From: an uncultured Bacteroidales bacterium
GTDB taxonomy: Bacteria > Bacteroidota > Bacteroidia > Bacteroidales > P3
Length of the DNA stretch: 64,000 nucleotides
Assembly (NCBI GenBank): GCA_947165255.1
Contig: CAMUZR010000001.1
Span: 224,850 to 288,849 of the forward strand
Direction of reading: 5' to 3'
In this document: piece after piece, positions 35,601-43,114 of the stretch
How positions within the stretch are numbered: position 1 is the stretch's first letter
Layout of the letters: the number at the start of each line of letters is the position of its first letter
Made by a program: the position numbers and the translations under genes
Notes under the pieces: generated by a model
The model's database searches: none
Told to the model about the DNA's origin: nothing
The model's input: the letters and a program-made list of their open reading frames with translations, nothing else

Positions 35601-37623
35601 AAGACTGTAAATAGAATATTGCATTCAATGTATTCACTAGAAGGGTATTTTCTCGAACCAGATACTTTATGGCTGCTTCAGGCTTAGACAACAGAAGATT
35701 AATCTCTGTGAGAGTGTCTGTGTTATCATACAATATGGAGTCATATCTGTTTTCTATTCTTTGAGCGAGCAACATTAGTCTCACTACTTCAAGAGGACTG
35801 TCATTATCTACTGCTATTGTTAGACACTCCTTAATATCATGCAATATAAGGTCTGGTGATACGTCTTGTAATGCACAATTATCAGCCCATTCCTGATTAC
35901 ACATAGTCAATCCATCCTGATAGTTATTGCCACATAATGTATGGTGTAATATATTCTCTATAGAATATATGGAATCTTTTTGACATTTGCAATATGTTAC
36001 AATCTGATCATTGGCATCCTTGAGATTTGCTTTTAGTTTATTTGCAATGTATAGTCTGAACGAACTGTGATAAATCTCATACATGTCAGAATCTTGTTCT
36101 TTGAATAGGTGCTTAAGATGTTCGATTGCTGGCACTAATGAGTATCTGGAGTTTGGACGTAGCATCTCCAACATATCGTTCTCAGAAACGCCACTGCGAA
36201 GCTGGGACAACAGCGCCAAAACCTCTATTGTTACAGGATTACCTTCTATCTTTTTCCATATCGCATTGTAATACGACTCAATGTTACCACCTATAGATGG
36301 GAGCGTATCTACCCACTGCATCAACTCATCCTCCTTTGTTTTTTCACTAAAGGTCTGCACCAAGTACCTGCATAGATAATTCATGTACAGAGGATGCCCC
36401 TCTGTCTTTTGGGCCACAGTTTGAATAAAAGAATATGGTTTTTCCCATTCGCCACTATTATCCCTTATGTATGACTCACAAGCGACGACATCGAGAGGCT
36501 TTACTTCTACTCTATACTCTTCTTGTAAAGATTCCAGGACAAAGTCTGGCAACGTATTCTGAGAGACACATGAGAGTATTATCTTCAGATTAGACAGATT
36601 TTGTGAAGGAAACACTGCAAGGTAATCATCTATCTGTTTCGCGACTTCGTCTATACCATCAATGAATAATACTCCGCACTTGTTTTCTGTTGCCATCAGA
36701 TTATTTAGCATTAAGATCCATTGGGCTACAGATTCGCGTTTCTTGTCAAATGATAAGCATGGAAGATCTGTTCCAGACACCTGTAAATATACGGATTCTA
36801 TCCAATTGATGAAATAGTTAAGCGATTTACGTTCTGCTAATGATGTGGTGTCATTGGGTACTTTGAAGAAAAATCTTCCTATCACTTCAAACGTTTCATC
36901 ATTCGATTCAAAGCCAGCAGAAATGGTGGTTTTGCCGCATCCAGGATTCCCATATAATACAATCCAGTTTCCATCCTTTCTGGATAATGCGTTCTCAATG
37001 TCATTGAATGCAGTATAGTTTGGACGGCATTTTTCCAACTCTGCTTTTATGGATTCTGGTATTGATACAAGATTTCTTTCTTTATTGACTTGAATAGCGA
37101 GACTTCGCAAGTCCGTTTCAATCTTTCTGATGCTGACAAAATTAATGCAATCGCCAGTCTGCTCAATAGCTATGCCAATGACAAAATTATCGTAAAGAAT
37201 GGGAGCACCCGACAATCCTGCATAGTCATAATTTCGATCTACATTAACAACGCTTATACTATAGTCAGCACAACCATCAACCAATCGTTGCGCCACTTCA
37301 CCTTTAGCCCAAAGTCCTTCATTACACTCAACATCTGGATAGCCATAACTCCGTATTGTTTCGCCTATTCTGACCGACTTTGAAAGCAGAGGCAAGCACG
37401 ATTCCTCCTCTCTGTCCTCGACCTTAATAAGTGCAAGGTCATACTCTTCCCACTCTTTTTCTATAGAGTAGTCTGTCTTGCTTGTTTTGGATAACAAGTA
37501 GTTATTATGACTATGTGCATAGTCGCAGATTACATGATAGGCTGTAAGCAAGTAATTTCGTGATATATAGAATGCGGTACCAACCTCTGCTCCGCACTTA
37601 ACTATTACAATATTTTCTTCCAT
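32695..37623 (-). CDS. trypsin-like protease - STAND NTPase (Avs/AVAST type I effector)
   Basis: A 1642-residue cytoplasmic protein. Residues 1-180 are a trypsin-like serine protease with His30 (LLTAYHVIC), Asp62 (EYDLALIKV) and Ser138 (AGLSGAPIL). A STAND/NACHT-type NTPase follows: Walker A GNPGCGKT at 225-232, Walker B LFIDGIDE at 319-326, then winged-helix-like sequence near 480-540. The long C-terminal part (about 560-1642) is all helical and resembles the repeat sensor of Avs proteins, which bind phage terminase or portal. Upstream, 4 nt away, is an MBL gene, the pairing described for AVAST type I. On sensing, the protease would be the killing effector. No truncation is seen. Confidence 0.88.
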   Translation of the reverse strand: MEENIVIVKCGAEVGTAFYISRNYLLTAYHVICDYAHSHNNYLLSKTSKTDYSIEKEWEEYDLALIKVEDREEESCLPLLSKSVRIGETIRSYGYPDVECNEGLWAKGEVAQRLVDGCADYSISVVNVDRNYDYAGLSGAPILYDNFVIGIAIEQTGDCINFVSIRKIETDLRSLAIQVNKERNLVSIPESIKAELEKCRPNYTAFNDIENALSRKDGNWIVLYGNPGCGKTTISAGFESNDETFEVIGRFFFKVPNDTTSLAERKSLNYFINWIESVYLQVSGTDLPCLSFDKKRESVAQWILMLNNLMATENKCGVLFIDGIDEVAKQIDDYLAVFPSQNLSNLKIILSCVSQNTLPDFVLESLQEEYRVEVKPLDVVACESYIRDNSGEWEKPYSFIQTVAQKTEGHPLYMNYLCRYLVQTFSEKTKEDELMQWVDTLPSIGGNIESYYNAIWKKIEGNPVTIEVLALLSQLRSGVSENDMLEMLRPNSRYSLVPAIEHLKHLFKEQDSDMYEIYHSSFRLYIANKLKANLKDANDQIVTYCKCQKDSIYSIENILHHTLCGNNYQDGLTMCNQEWADNCALQDVSPDLILHDIKECLTIAVDNDSPLEVVRLMLLAQRIENRYDSILYDNTDTLTEINLLLSKPEAAIKYLVRENTLLVNTLNAIFYLQSFFELGYEDQAIRLADAIDAKIRLDMHKDSKALSTKTITERGMFFVIMDSAGYGGRNMERFFNSLQNYMMTAEDEENYKAMAQILKTLSPYYLSSKVRKGKFVNLKLSLEKLGVDMNKEAIIMASKILSIYNELDSGVVKQGKNDSYHDLVVQMDEILSAHSFDFSPEELPFVIDSMIYDSRNSAVIISLINSLPKSILTLDFRDPNGVDIKTENLLRYYTENLYIGYADYADNYLSLLSSTSGWEGYCESLIREVAYLNGRILRKSAESIDLTIEYERIVDILSNIDFSFWSRTQWDRSYLLPEELFPFIYDKIVEIFRDFFPENIKALKSHIENRSVNQLSLYVEGYCATLLRMAEKIAYSSSKEFSLWLSGKVFDFILYAVQNRSMRCSYLMKLALNFAVAGDLESCKNVYREILKSSMGPEWYKEAQLDLLSCFKDLNIHFTAEQAIHASALYEEASGEMTFQRYVQQEKNAFVGILAKCSSLSDAIGYYRYETLPTYQTVVNNAEVWKVDMPKVGEGYDLGANHLIEASAMLHLLEVVDASPLIKYALSELFWDNDDKLHNDSGYVRLHTSILREMDAAFVMSELLPRMADYYANEYNREGEKMYLSDYDASDISETIKSAFETALKSHDIEWNRRSKTGPSELTMHEDTPQVTVSLTDTKSLLVHWKKDIVSPISCYWYSLSQFIKPLGAMLNTSVNDLYNVVTKHFDINVVPCSSTFNKFDWIKGFDADENREELLMRFLVWFLVHPNYTIVRRAENVIKWLANYDKRILHVLIDSIIRPSEIGEDVRSSHILCELASVYYKELLEIFKVDNKLGQLAEIESFSVVYNLYEIGMIIKDKLGDDAICNTMKSLFPDNVADRGDVWFEHIQMMFVEHVIDNLNQLHVTGKEFAKPYTEAVDTMLADGTITCLCKDCRYVRRSFYLNDVHNSRYNRTMIGVMDKILYGKVAASKAKSVYYTLNRF

Positions 37624-37627
37624 TCAA

Positions 37628-38776
37628 TTAGAGGTTTATTGTTAATGGTGTTCCATCTTTTTTAGAGACTACCGAGAAATGATATTCATCATGATACTCT
37701 GGCAAGTCAATCCTATTACAGACTGGCAAATCATAGTTAAAGAAAATTCTTCGTTGTTTATTCTTGTCTATTGTAAAAACATGGACAAGCGTTTCCAAAT
37801 CTGGATGATTATATGTGCCACCATTGGTTGAAACAATCCAATTCTCAGAATCAATGATACGAAGAAGTTCTGGTGAATTATTATTGAAACTACCATGGTG
37901 TGAAAGTTTTATTGCATCAAACGATAATGGCAGTTGTTTTTTCGCATTCAAATACTTTAATGATGTCACAATAGTTTCTGCATGTGCATCTCCAAGAAGT
38001 AACAAACGTTTACCTTCGCATTCAAGAACAAAGGATATCGAACTACCATTGGTGGCAGAAAGATCTGGTATATATTTCACCTGTTTGATTTTCTCAATAT
38101 CGGTTGTCGCATCAATTTTCTTAATATGGAAATGGAAGGCAGGTTTATCTTTTGCCATCATAAATTCGAATGCGTCATCCCAAAACTCCATACTGTGCTT
38201 TTGGGGCAATAGTCCCTTTTTGATAAGTTCCTTTCGCCAGTATGCACATAGATTAGATAAGCCTTTCTCTTCTGGCGAAAGCACATGAATGCTCGCATTG
38301 CCTATGGTCACAGTCGCAGGAGCAATTACGGCATTGCCATTAAACTGTCCATTCCAGAACAACCCACATCTTTGTATCAATGCAGACAAGGTACAGCCTT
38401 GTTTTGCACTGATGCTTTTTGTTTCGTCACTGATTGTAGAACGGCATATCTCTTTATGTACAATAGTTTCTTCATCATTACTCACAGAAACTATGCATTG
38501 TATGTGACGATAACCGTTGTACCAAATCTCTTTGATAGGTATGAGATTCGGGGTGTCACTGAGAAGTTTGACAATCCCAGATATATGATCAGAATCAATA
38601 TGAGTGACTACCAGCAAATCAACAACCTTGCCTTTCGATGCAAGATCAGAAAGCACAGGCACCAGATGCAGATTGTAAGTATCAACATATCCACCATCAA
38701 TCAACATGCAATGTGACTCATCATATTCTATCAGAATACAGTCGCCATTCAATGCGGGAAATATTGTTATCTTCAT
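37628..38776 (-). CDS. MBL-fold metallohydrolase of the Avs/AVAST type I operon
   Basis: A 382-residue metallo-beta-lactamase-fold protein of the ComEC-like type. The metal motif H59-I-D61-S-D63-H64 is intact, with later LLLGDAHAET (metal-bridging Asp) and KLSHHGSFNNNSPELL. There are no membrane segments, unlike ComEC. It lies 4 nt before the protease-STAND gene and 96 nt after the RloB-like gene. Its role in the Avs system is not settled; it may cut or process a nucleic acid or signal. Confidence 0.85.
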   Translation of the reverse strand: MKITIFPALNGDCILIEYDESHCMLIDGGYVDTYNLHLVPVLSDLASKGKVVDLLVVTHIDSDHISGIVKLLSDTPNLIPIKEIWYNGYRHIQCIVSVSNDEETIVHKEICRSTISDETKSISAKQGCTLSALIQRCGLFWNGQFNGNAVIAPATVTIGNASIHVLSPEEKGLSNLCAYWRKELIKKGLLPQKHSMEFWDDAFEFMMAKDKPAFHFHIKKIDATTDIEKIKQVKYIPDLSATNGSSISFVLECEGKRLLLLGDAHAETIVTSLKYLNAKKQLPLSFDAIKLSHHGSFNNNSPELLRIIDSENWIVSTNGGTYNHPDLETLVHVFTIDKNKQRRIFFNYDLPVCNRIDLPEYHDEYHFSVVSKKDGTPLTINL

Positions 38777-38872
38777 CCTTTTTTACAACGTATTTTCATA
38801 CAAATCATCATTGCATAGTGCTTATTTCACATTATGCTTTGTATGTTGTTTTATTATCATAATCATCAATAC

Positions 38873-39487
38873 TTACATCACAACCATATTCTTCAACTCT
38901 AGCATCAACCTTCCGAGTTCAGAGTAAGTATAATCCCTGCCACTCTTCTGTTTTTCTTCCATTGACTGTTTGGCATTGCCCATAGCCTTTTCAAGGCTTC
39001 CACCATTACGTTCAAAGTAGTTGTGTAATCCTTTAGTCTTGATGAAAAATTCTATTGTTTTCCGAAACTCCACACATTGATTGAGCTCTTTGAGCAATAG
39101 CTCCTGATCATCGTAAGGACGTGATGTGTAGCGGAAATAGTAAAGGAAGAACAACTCTGTACAGCGATGTGTCTCAAAGAACTTGACCTCGCAGTAGATG
39201 CCTTTCTTTGGTTTGTCGATAGTCTTGGCATACTTTGTCTTTAGTTTCTGATATTGTGAACGTTCTGGCTCCTTGTCCTTCGTGTCCATGTCAATGATGC
39301 AGAAGATATGGTTGTAACCCATTGCCACCCCTTCCGCAATCTTGGCTTCCAGTTCCTTGATATTGGTATGTTTGGGATAGTCTGGCTTGATGGTTAGACG
39401 CTTGAATACATCACATAAGGACTTGAAATAGAAGAATTCAGTTGGTCCTTCTCCCAAGATGAGTGCTGTTTGTCGTAGCTTTCCCAT
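38873..39487 (-). CDS. RloB-like TOPRIM-fold nuclease subunit
   Basis: A 204-residue RloB-domain protein. The acidic Glu in LILGEGPTEFFYFKSL (E13) and the D66-M-D68 pair in IIDMDTKDKEPE are in the TOPRIM positions, and a further conserved block is FFETHRCTELFFLYYFRY. One base separates its start from the stop of the ATPase gene. ATPase plus RloB-like protein is the RloAB/AbiL type of abortive-infection module; the RloB protein is the likely nuclease effector. Confidence 0.85.
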   Translation of the reverse strand: MGKLRQTALILGEGPTEFFYFKSLCDVFKRLTIKPDYPKHTNIKELEAKIAEGVAMGYNHIFCIIDMDTKDKEPERSQYQKLKTKYAKTIDKPKKGIYCEVKFFETHRCTELFFLYYFRYTSRPYDDQELLLKELNQCVEFRKTIEFFIKTKGLHNYFERNGGSLEKAMGNAKQSMEEKQKSGRDYTYSELGRLMLELKNMVVM

Positions 39488-39488
39488 A

Positions 39489-40769
39489 TCAATCCTCCAG
39501 ATTTATAAAGATACTACCCAATTCCGGCTTTGCTCCCAATCTTCCAATACGATACGAATTGTATAGAGACAGGTTCTTGTGTAGACCGAATGAATCACCA
39601 CGGGCATATTCGGATGAAGCTGTTTCCTTATTCTTTTCGACAAACCACACCACACCCCTGTTCTCATTAATCATGTCTTGCGACAGGAGAGTGGTCTCCT
39701 GACTCGTGAGAATCAACTGCGACAGGCCAGAGTTAAAGATGAATACATTGAGATAGTAGTACAACAAGTCGTTGTGCAGGTCCTCACCCAGTTCATCAAG
39801 ATAGTATACATGAGGACTTGTTATCATATCGTATAATGCATCCAATATGCGGATGTACTTCTGAGTCCCCTTTGATTGCCATCTGAGTGGAATATCAAAA
39901 TCACCATTATCAGAATGGTTCAAAAAGGTGATAGAATCTGAGGTCGGTTTCAAAAGAACATCTTTCATCTCTTCTGGGATATTCTCTTTCTGGATACGCT
40001 CACGAAATTCACTGGGCACCAAACGATCTTCCACGACAGGACGATATTCCAAAATGTTTAAGTCGGCCTTTTGAAGCATTGTGTTATAGAATTTACGTTT
40101 TTTAGGATTGTTGTAAGCATCTTTCAAGATTTCGACTATGCCTTTGTCTCCATCACCATCAATTTCATGGTAGTTGTCCATAATCCAATTATGAAGTGTA
40201 TTAAACGGAGCTATATCTTCTTTCAATGCGGCCTTTCGGCAAACAGACAATACACTGTGATTGTTCAAAGTGTTTTCGCGGATGCTTTCCTGCGTCTTGA
40301 CTTGCAATTTAAGACTCGCGCCGAACTTGATGTCTGCCTGTACATTCTCGCCCACATAACTACGCTCATAGAACAGCGATTTTGATTTGTTAGGATAATA
40401 ATACAAGGCTTCACATAGAATGTGCTTGCCGTTGAACTTGACATCATAGTCATATCGAGTGCCATCGGCATAGAATGATACATGCATTTCCGTTGGCTCA
40501 TCTTTGGCGAGCACAAATGGAATGCAACCGCCAATTTCGACTGTCGCATCCGATTTTGGCATGATCAACAGACGGAACACCTCGTTCATGGCAATCAGCA
40601 TATTCGACTTACCCGAAGCGTTTGAGCCATATAGGATGCCTAACTTGTACAAGAAAACACCATCAGCAACTTCGGTGACAAGTTCCGAAGATGGTCCCTT
40701 GGACACAAAGCTTAATTCCTGCTTGTTGCGAATGGAAAGATAATTCTTTACCCAAAAATCTCGTATCAT
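39489..40769 (-). CDS. AAA15-family ATPase of an RloAB/AbiL-type module
   Basis: A 426-residue SMC-like ATPase. Walker A GSNASGKS is at 48-55, a signature-like RWQSKGTQKY at about 297-305, Walker B VYYLDELGEDLH at 321-332, and LTSQETTLLS as the switch region near 354-363. The N-terminal FWVKNYLSIRNKQELSF is typical of AAA15/OLD-like proteins. It is the first gene of the operon that continues through rloB, and perhaps through the Avs and Kiwa genes. It is intact. Confidence 0.88.
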   Translation of the reverse strand: MIRDFWVKNYLSIRNKQELSFVSKGPSSELVTEVADGVFLYKLGILYGSNASGKSNMLIAMNEVFRLLIMPKSDATVEIGGCIPFVLAKDEPTEMHVSFYADGTRYDYDVKFNGKHILCEALYYYPNKSKSLFYERSYVGENVQADIKFGASLKLQVKTQESIRENTLNNHSVLSVCRKAALKEDIAPFNTLHNWIMDNYHEIDGDGDKGIVEILKDAYNNPKKRKFYNTMLQKADLNILEYRPVVEDRLVPSEFRERIQKENIPEEMKDVLLKPTSDSITFLNHSDNGDFDIPLRWQSKGTQKYIRILDALYDMITSPHVYYLDELGEDLHNDLLYYYLNVFIFNSGLSQLILTSQETTLLSQDMINENRGVVWFVEKNKETASSEYARGDSFGLHKNLSLYNSYRIGRLGAKPELGSIFINLED

Positions 40770-40805
40770 ACTTAAAATACTTTATTTGTTTTTGTAATTT
40801 TGCTA

Positions 40806-40813
40806 CAAAAATA
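40806..40813 (-). promoter_or_regulatory. -7 box before the ATPase gene
   Basis: The minus strand reads TATTTTTG, a TAnnTTTG match, 36 nt from the start codon. The -33 element is not clear. It could drive the whole defence operon 40.77-31.05 kb. Confidence 0.5.
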
Positions 40814-40873
40814 CAAATAATATTTGATATACGCACTGTTTTAATTGTCTATTTTTGTAATTATCATACGATT

Positions 40874-41077
40874 TTATATATATTTAACTCTATTTTGTAT
40901 ATAGAGATTGCAAATTTGTACAATTGATTGTCCAAAGTTATTGCCCGATAATCCATTCTTCTTGTGCATCAGCAAAGGGGCTGCATTGGATAGTCGTTCG
41001 TAATTCCAACCTCTTGACGTAATCACACGCGCGTATTGTAATAATATGGTATAATCATAGCCTCCGAACTTGCACAT
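40874..41077 (-). CDS. possible small protein or gene remnant
   Basis: An ATG at 41077 gives 67 residues (MCKFGGYDYTILLQYARVI...). A longer frame to a TTG at 41161 includes LRQLSQLY, written by a 22-bp palindrome. It is in the 505-bp gap between the ATPase and WYL genes. I do not recognise it, and it might be the end of a lost gene. Confidence 0.2.
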   Translation of the reverse strand: MCKFGGYDYTILLQYARVITSRGWNYERLSNAAPLLMHKKNGLSGNNFGQSIVQICNLYIQNRVKYI

Positions 41078-41102
41078 CAAGACCAGTATCTCCTCAATGT
41101 AC

Positions 41103-41124
41103 AACTGCGACAGCTGTCGCAGTT
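41103..41124. repeat. 22-bp perfect palindrome
   Basis: AACTGCGACAGCTGTCGCAGTT is identical on both strands. It is G+C-rich in an AT-rich surrounding and lies downstream of the WYL gene. It could be an operator, a recombination site, or a chance product of the frame LRQLSQL. Confidence 0.6.
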
Positions 41125-41274
41125 TTGGATTACTATCGAAGAAAAAATCCACATAACACAACTAAAAAACTGCACATTTTTACGTTTTTTGTGGTTTACG
41201 AAAGTTTAATACGTTAAATCTTCGTCTTTTTCATACTCCATTAAATTCGCGCAATCATTTTTCTACCGTTTTAA

Positions 41275-42108
41275 TCAAAACAAATTGGTACACAACAAGT
41301 TGCAAATACGATGAGTGAATATGCTGTATTCTCCATTTCGTTCAATTTCTTCCTGTGATTCGTGCAAAGGAAAGTCTCTGATGTAATTGGCCTGACCTGC
41401 CGAAACTTTTAACTTGATGTTCTTTATTTGTTTGTTCAAGCTGGCAATGATACCATAACAGCCAGCGAAATACACCTTTGCATCCCAATCTTTGGGCATC
41501 ACGAATGTTTCATCCTTCACATGAACGTGTCTCAGCCTGTCAAGAGAATAGATTCTTGGCCCTTGTTTACGGAAATATGTGTAAGTACTTAGTCCAATAA
41601 GATACCACCGCTGACGGAATAGTTTCACACAATACGGCTGAACATCGAAGTTGTACTCTTGATCTTTCCAATAGTTATAATGGGTGATATTCAAGACACG
41701 GTTTTCCTTCATCGCTTCAATGATTGTTTGGAGATATTCCTGTCCTGATGGCACATATTCCAATATGATGCGGTCTTTGATGCTTTGGCTGTTTGCCAAG
41801 GCATTACTGACACAGAAAGTGTTATAAAGCCAGGAACGGAGTCCATTCTTGCTAATGTCTTCCTCATTCTCGATGTAGTAGCGGTATTCACCACGATTCT
41901 CATTGATTATGCTGATACCGAACATATCCCAGATGACATAACGCCAGTTGTCAAAGGTACGTTTGGGAATATCCACACCTCTGCTGATGTCATCACGAAG
42001 CCAGAGTTCATTCAGTTCTTTGAATGAAATCTTCCGTCTGCGATAGATGGTCTCTATCACCCAGACGTATTTTGTAATCAGGCTTTGCCCTCTATCGTTA
42101 TTAATCAT
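41275..42108 (-). CDS. WYL-domain transcriptional regulator, apparently C-terminally shortened
   Basis: 277 residues from the ATG at 42108 (the longer frame uses TTG). The N-terminal region is helical (SLITKYVWVIETIYRRRKISFKELNELW), consistent with a winged helix. The WYL domain at about 120-200 has LNITHYNYWK, VKLFRQRWYLIGLS and IYSLDRLRHVHV. The usual WYL C-terminal extension seems to start (FPLHESQEEIERNGEYSIF) but then ends in THRICNLLCTNLF instead of the expected family sequence. WYL regulators often control defence operons and are sensed to act as repressors. It has its own promoter. Confidence 0.8.
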   Translation of the reverse strand: MINNDRGQSLITKYVWVIETIYRRRKISFKELNELWLRDDISRGVDIPKRTFDNWRYVIWDMFGISIINENRGEYRYYIENEEDISKNGLRSWLYNTFCVSNALANSQSIKDRIILEYVPSGQEYLQTIIEAMKENRVLNITHYNYWKDQEYNFDVQPYCVKLFRQRWYLIGLSTYTYFRKQGPRIYSLDRLRHVHVKDETFVMPKDWDAKVYFAGCYGIIASLNKQIKNIKLKVSAGQANYIRDFPLHESQEEIERNGEYSIFTHRICNLLCTNLF

Positions 42109-42125
42109 TTTAAATTGTTTTTCTG

Positions 42126-42133
42126 CAAAATTA
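42126..42133 (-). promoter_or_regulatory. -7 box of the WYL gene
   Basis: The minus strand reads TAATTTTG, a TAnnTTTG match, 17 nt from the ATG. This supports the ATG at 42108 over the upstream TTG. Confidence 0.5.
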
Positions 42134-42202
42134 TACTGGGGGTGCGCCAAACTGTGGCAGGGGTTGGAGAAAAAGTAGATTTTGTTAAAAATTCATCTAC
42201 AT

Positions 42203-42432
42203 TCAACCTTTAGGGACATCTAAAGCCCGGAATTGTTCTTGAAGGTTCGTTATCTTTTCCATCAACTCGCCGAAAGTCAGAGGTTGCCCATAAATGAAAC
42301 TCTCCTTCATTTCGTTATAGTCAGCTTCGTAAGAGGACATCAGTTCGTCACTTGGTACAATCTGAATAGTGGCAGGTGGCTCTTTGTCGTAATCCACATA
42401 ACCAACATGATAGAACTTGCGACGATGTTCCT
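42203..42432 (-). pseudogene. C-terminal remnant of an AbiEii/AbiGii-type nucleotidyltransferase toxin
   Basis: The minus-strand frame reads KEHRRKFYHVGYVDYDKEPP, then IQIVPSDELMSSYEADYNEM, and later ESFIYGQPLTFGELMEKITNLQEQFRAL before the stop at 42203. This order (H-R-x-F-Y, P-S-x-E-L, D-Y-x-x-M, M/F-I-Y-G, L-x-x-L-Q-x-x-F-R) matches the C-terminus of AbiEii toxins. The frame has no start of its own and stops abruptly at the FAH gene's last codons, so the N-terminal part is missing. Frame and boundary are seen; the family name is from pattern memory. Confidence 0.6.
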
Positions 42433-43047
42433 TTATTTGATGTCTAATGAGAGCATGGGGCGGCCTTCGATGGTGCCGTCGAGGTGGTCGCCAATCTTCA
42501 CGGAGCCGACACCGGCGGGGGTGCCGGTGTAGATGAGGTCGCCGGTGCGCAGGGTGATGAAACGCGAGACGTAGGCGATGAGGTGGTCCACGTCGAAAAT
42601 CATGTCGCCGCTGTTGCCTTGCTGCACCAGGTTGCCGTTGATTTTGAGATCGAAATTGAGGTCATTGATGGGCTTGCCCAGCTCTTCGAGGGTCACAAAG
42701 GGACCCATCACGGCACTGCCGTCAAAGCCCTTGGCCAGCAGCCAGGGCATGCTGCGCTCTTTGAACCCTTTCTGCATGTCGCGGGCGGTGAAGTCGATGC
42801 CGAGGGCCACGGAATCGTAATACTTGTGGGCAAACTCGGGCTTGATGCACTTGCCCAGACGATTGATTTTCACCACCAGTTCGGCCTCGTGCTGCACATC
42901 CTGCGAGAAGTCAGGATAGAAGAAAGGCATCTGTTTCTGGTTCAGTGCGCTGTCGGGTTTCATGAAGAAGACGGGCTCGGTCGGCACGGCTGATTGCATC
43001 TCTTTGGCATGGGGCGCATAGTTGCGCACTACACATAATATTTTCAT
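42433..43047 (-). CDS. fumarylacetoacetate hydrolase (FAH) family protein
   Basis: 204 residues from the ATG at 43047 (upstream frame excluded as it crosses a repeat). The metal-binding motif is HEAELVVKINR (Glu), with ALGIDFTARDMQ, KGFDGSAVMGPFV and LIYTGTPAGVGSVKIGD. This single-domain type resembles acylpyruvate hydrolases and 2-keto acid enzymes. Its stop directly abuts the AbiEii remnant, the right border of the island. It lies 49 nt after the PorE-like gene. Confidence 0.88.
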   Translation of the reverse strand: MKILCVVRNYAPHAKEMQSAVPTEPVFFMKPDSALNQKQMPFFYPDFSQDVQHEAELVVKINRLGKCIKPEFAHKYYDSVALGIDFTARDMQKGFKERSMPWLLAKGFDGSAVMGPFVTLEELGKPINDLNFDLKINGNLVQQGNSGDMIFDVDHLIAYVSRFITLRTGDLIYTGTPAGVGSVKIGDHLDGTIEGRPMLSLDIK

Positions 43048-43069
43048 TGTCAGTAGATATTTGTTTGCT

Positions 43070-43114
43070 AAATTCTCAACTCTCAATTCTCAACTCTCAA
43101 TTCCCACCTCTCAC
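43070..43114. repeat. 7-bp tandem repeat (CAAYTCY)
   Basis: About six heptamers CAATTCT/CAACTCT/CAATTCC in tandem. The array overlaps the last codons of the PorE-like gene and the spacer before the FAH gene. The same heptamer occurs at 46956-47023 and inside the dispersed repeats further on. Confidence 0.75.

Noticed and set aside
31205..42432. Integrated prophage or conjugative element
   Set aside because: No integrase, relaxase, phage structural gene or att-like direct repeat is visible; the cargo is only defence genes.
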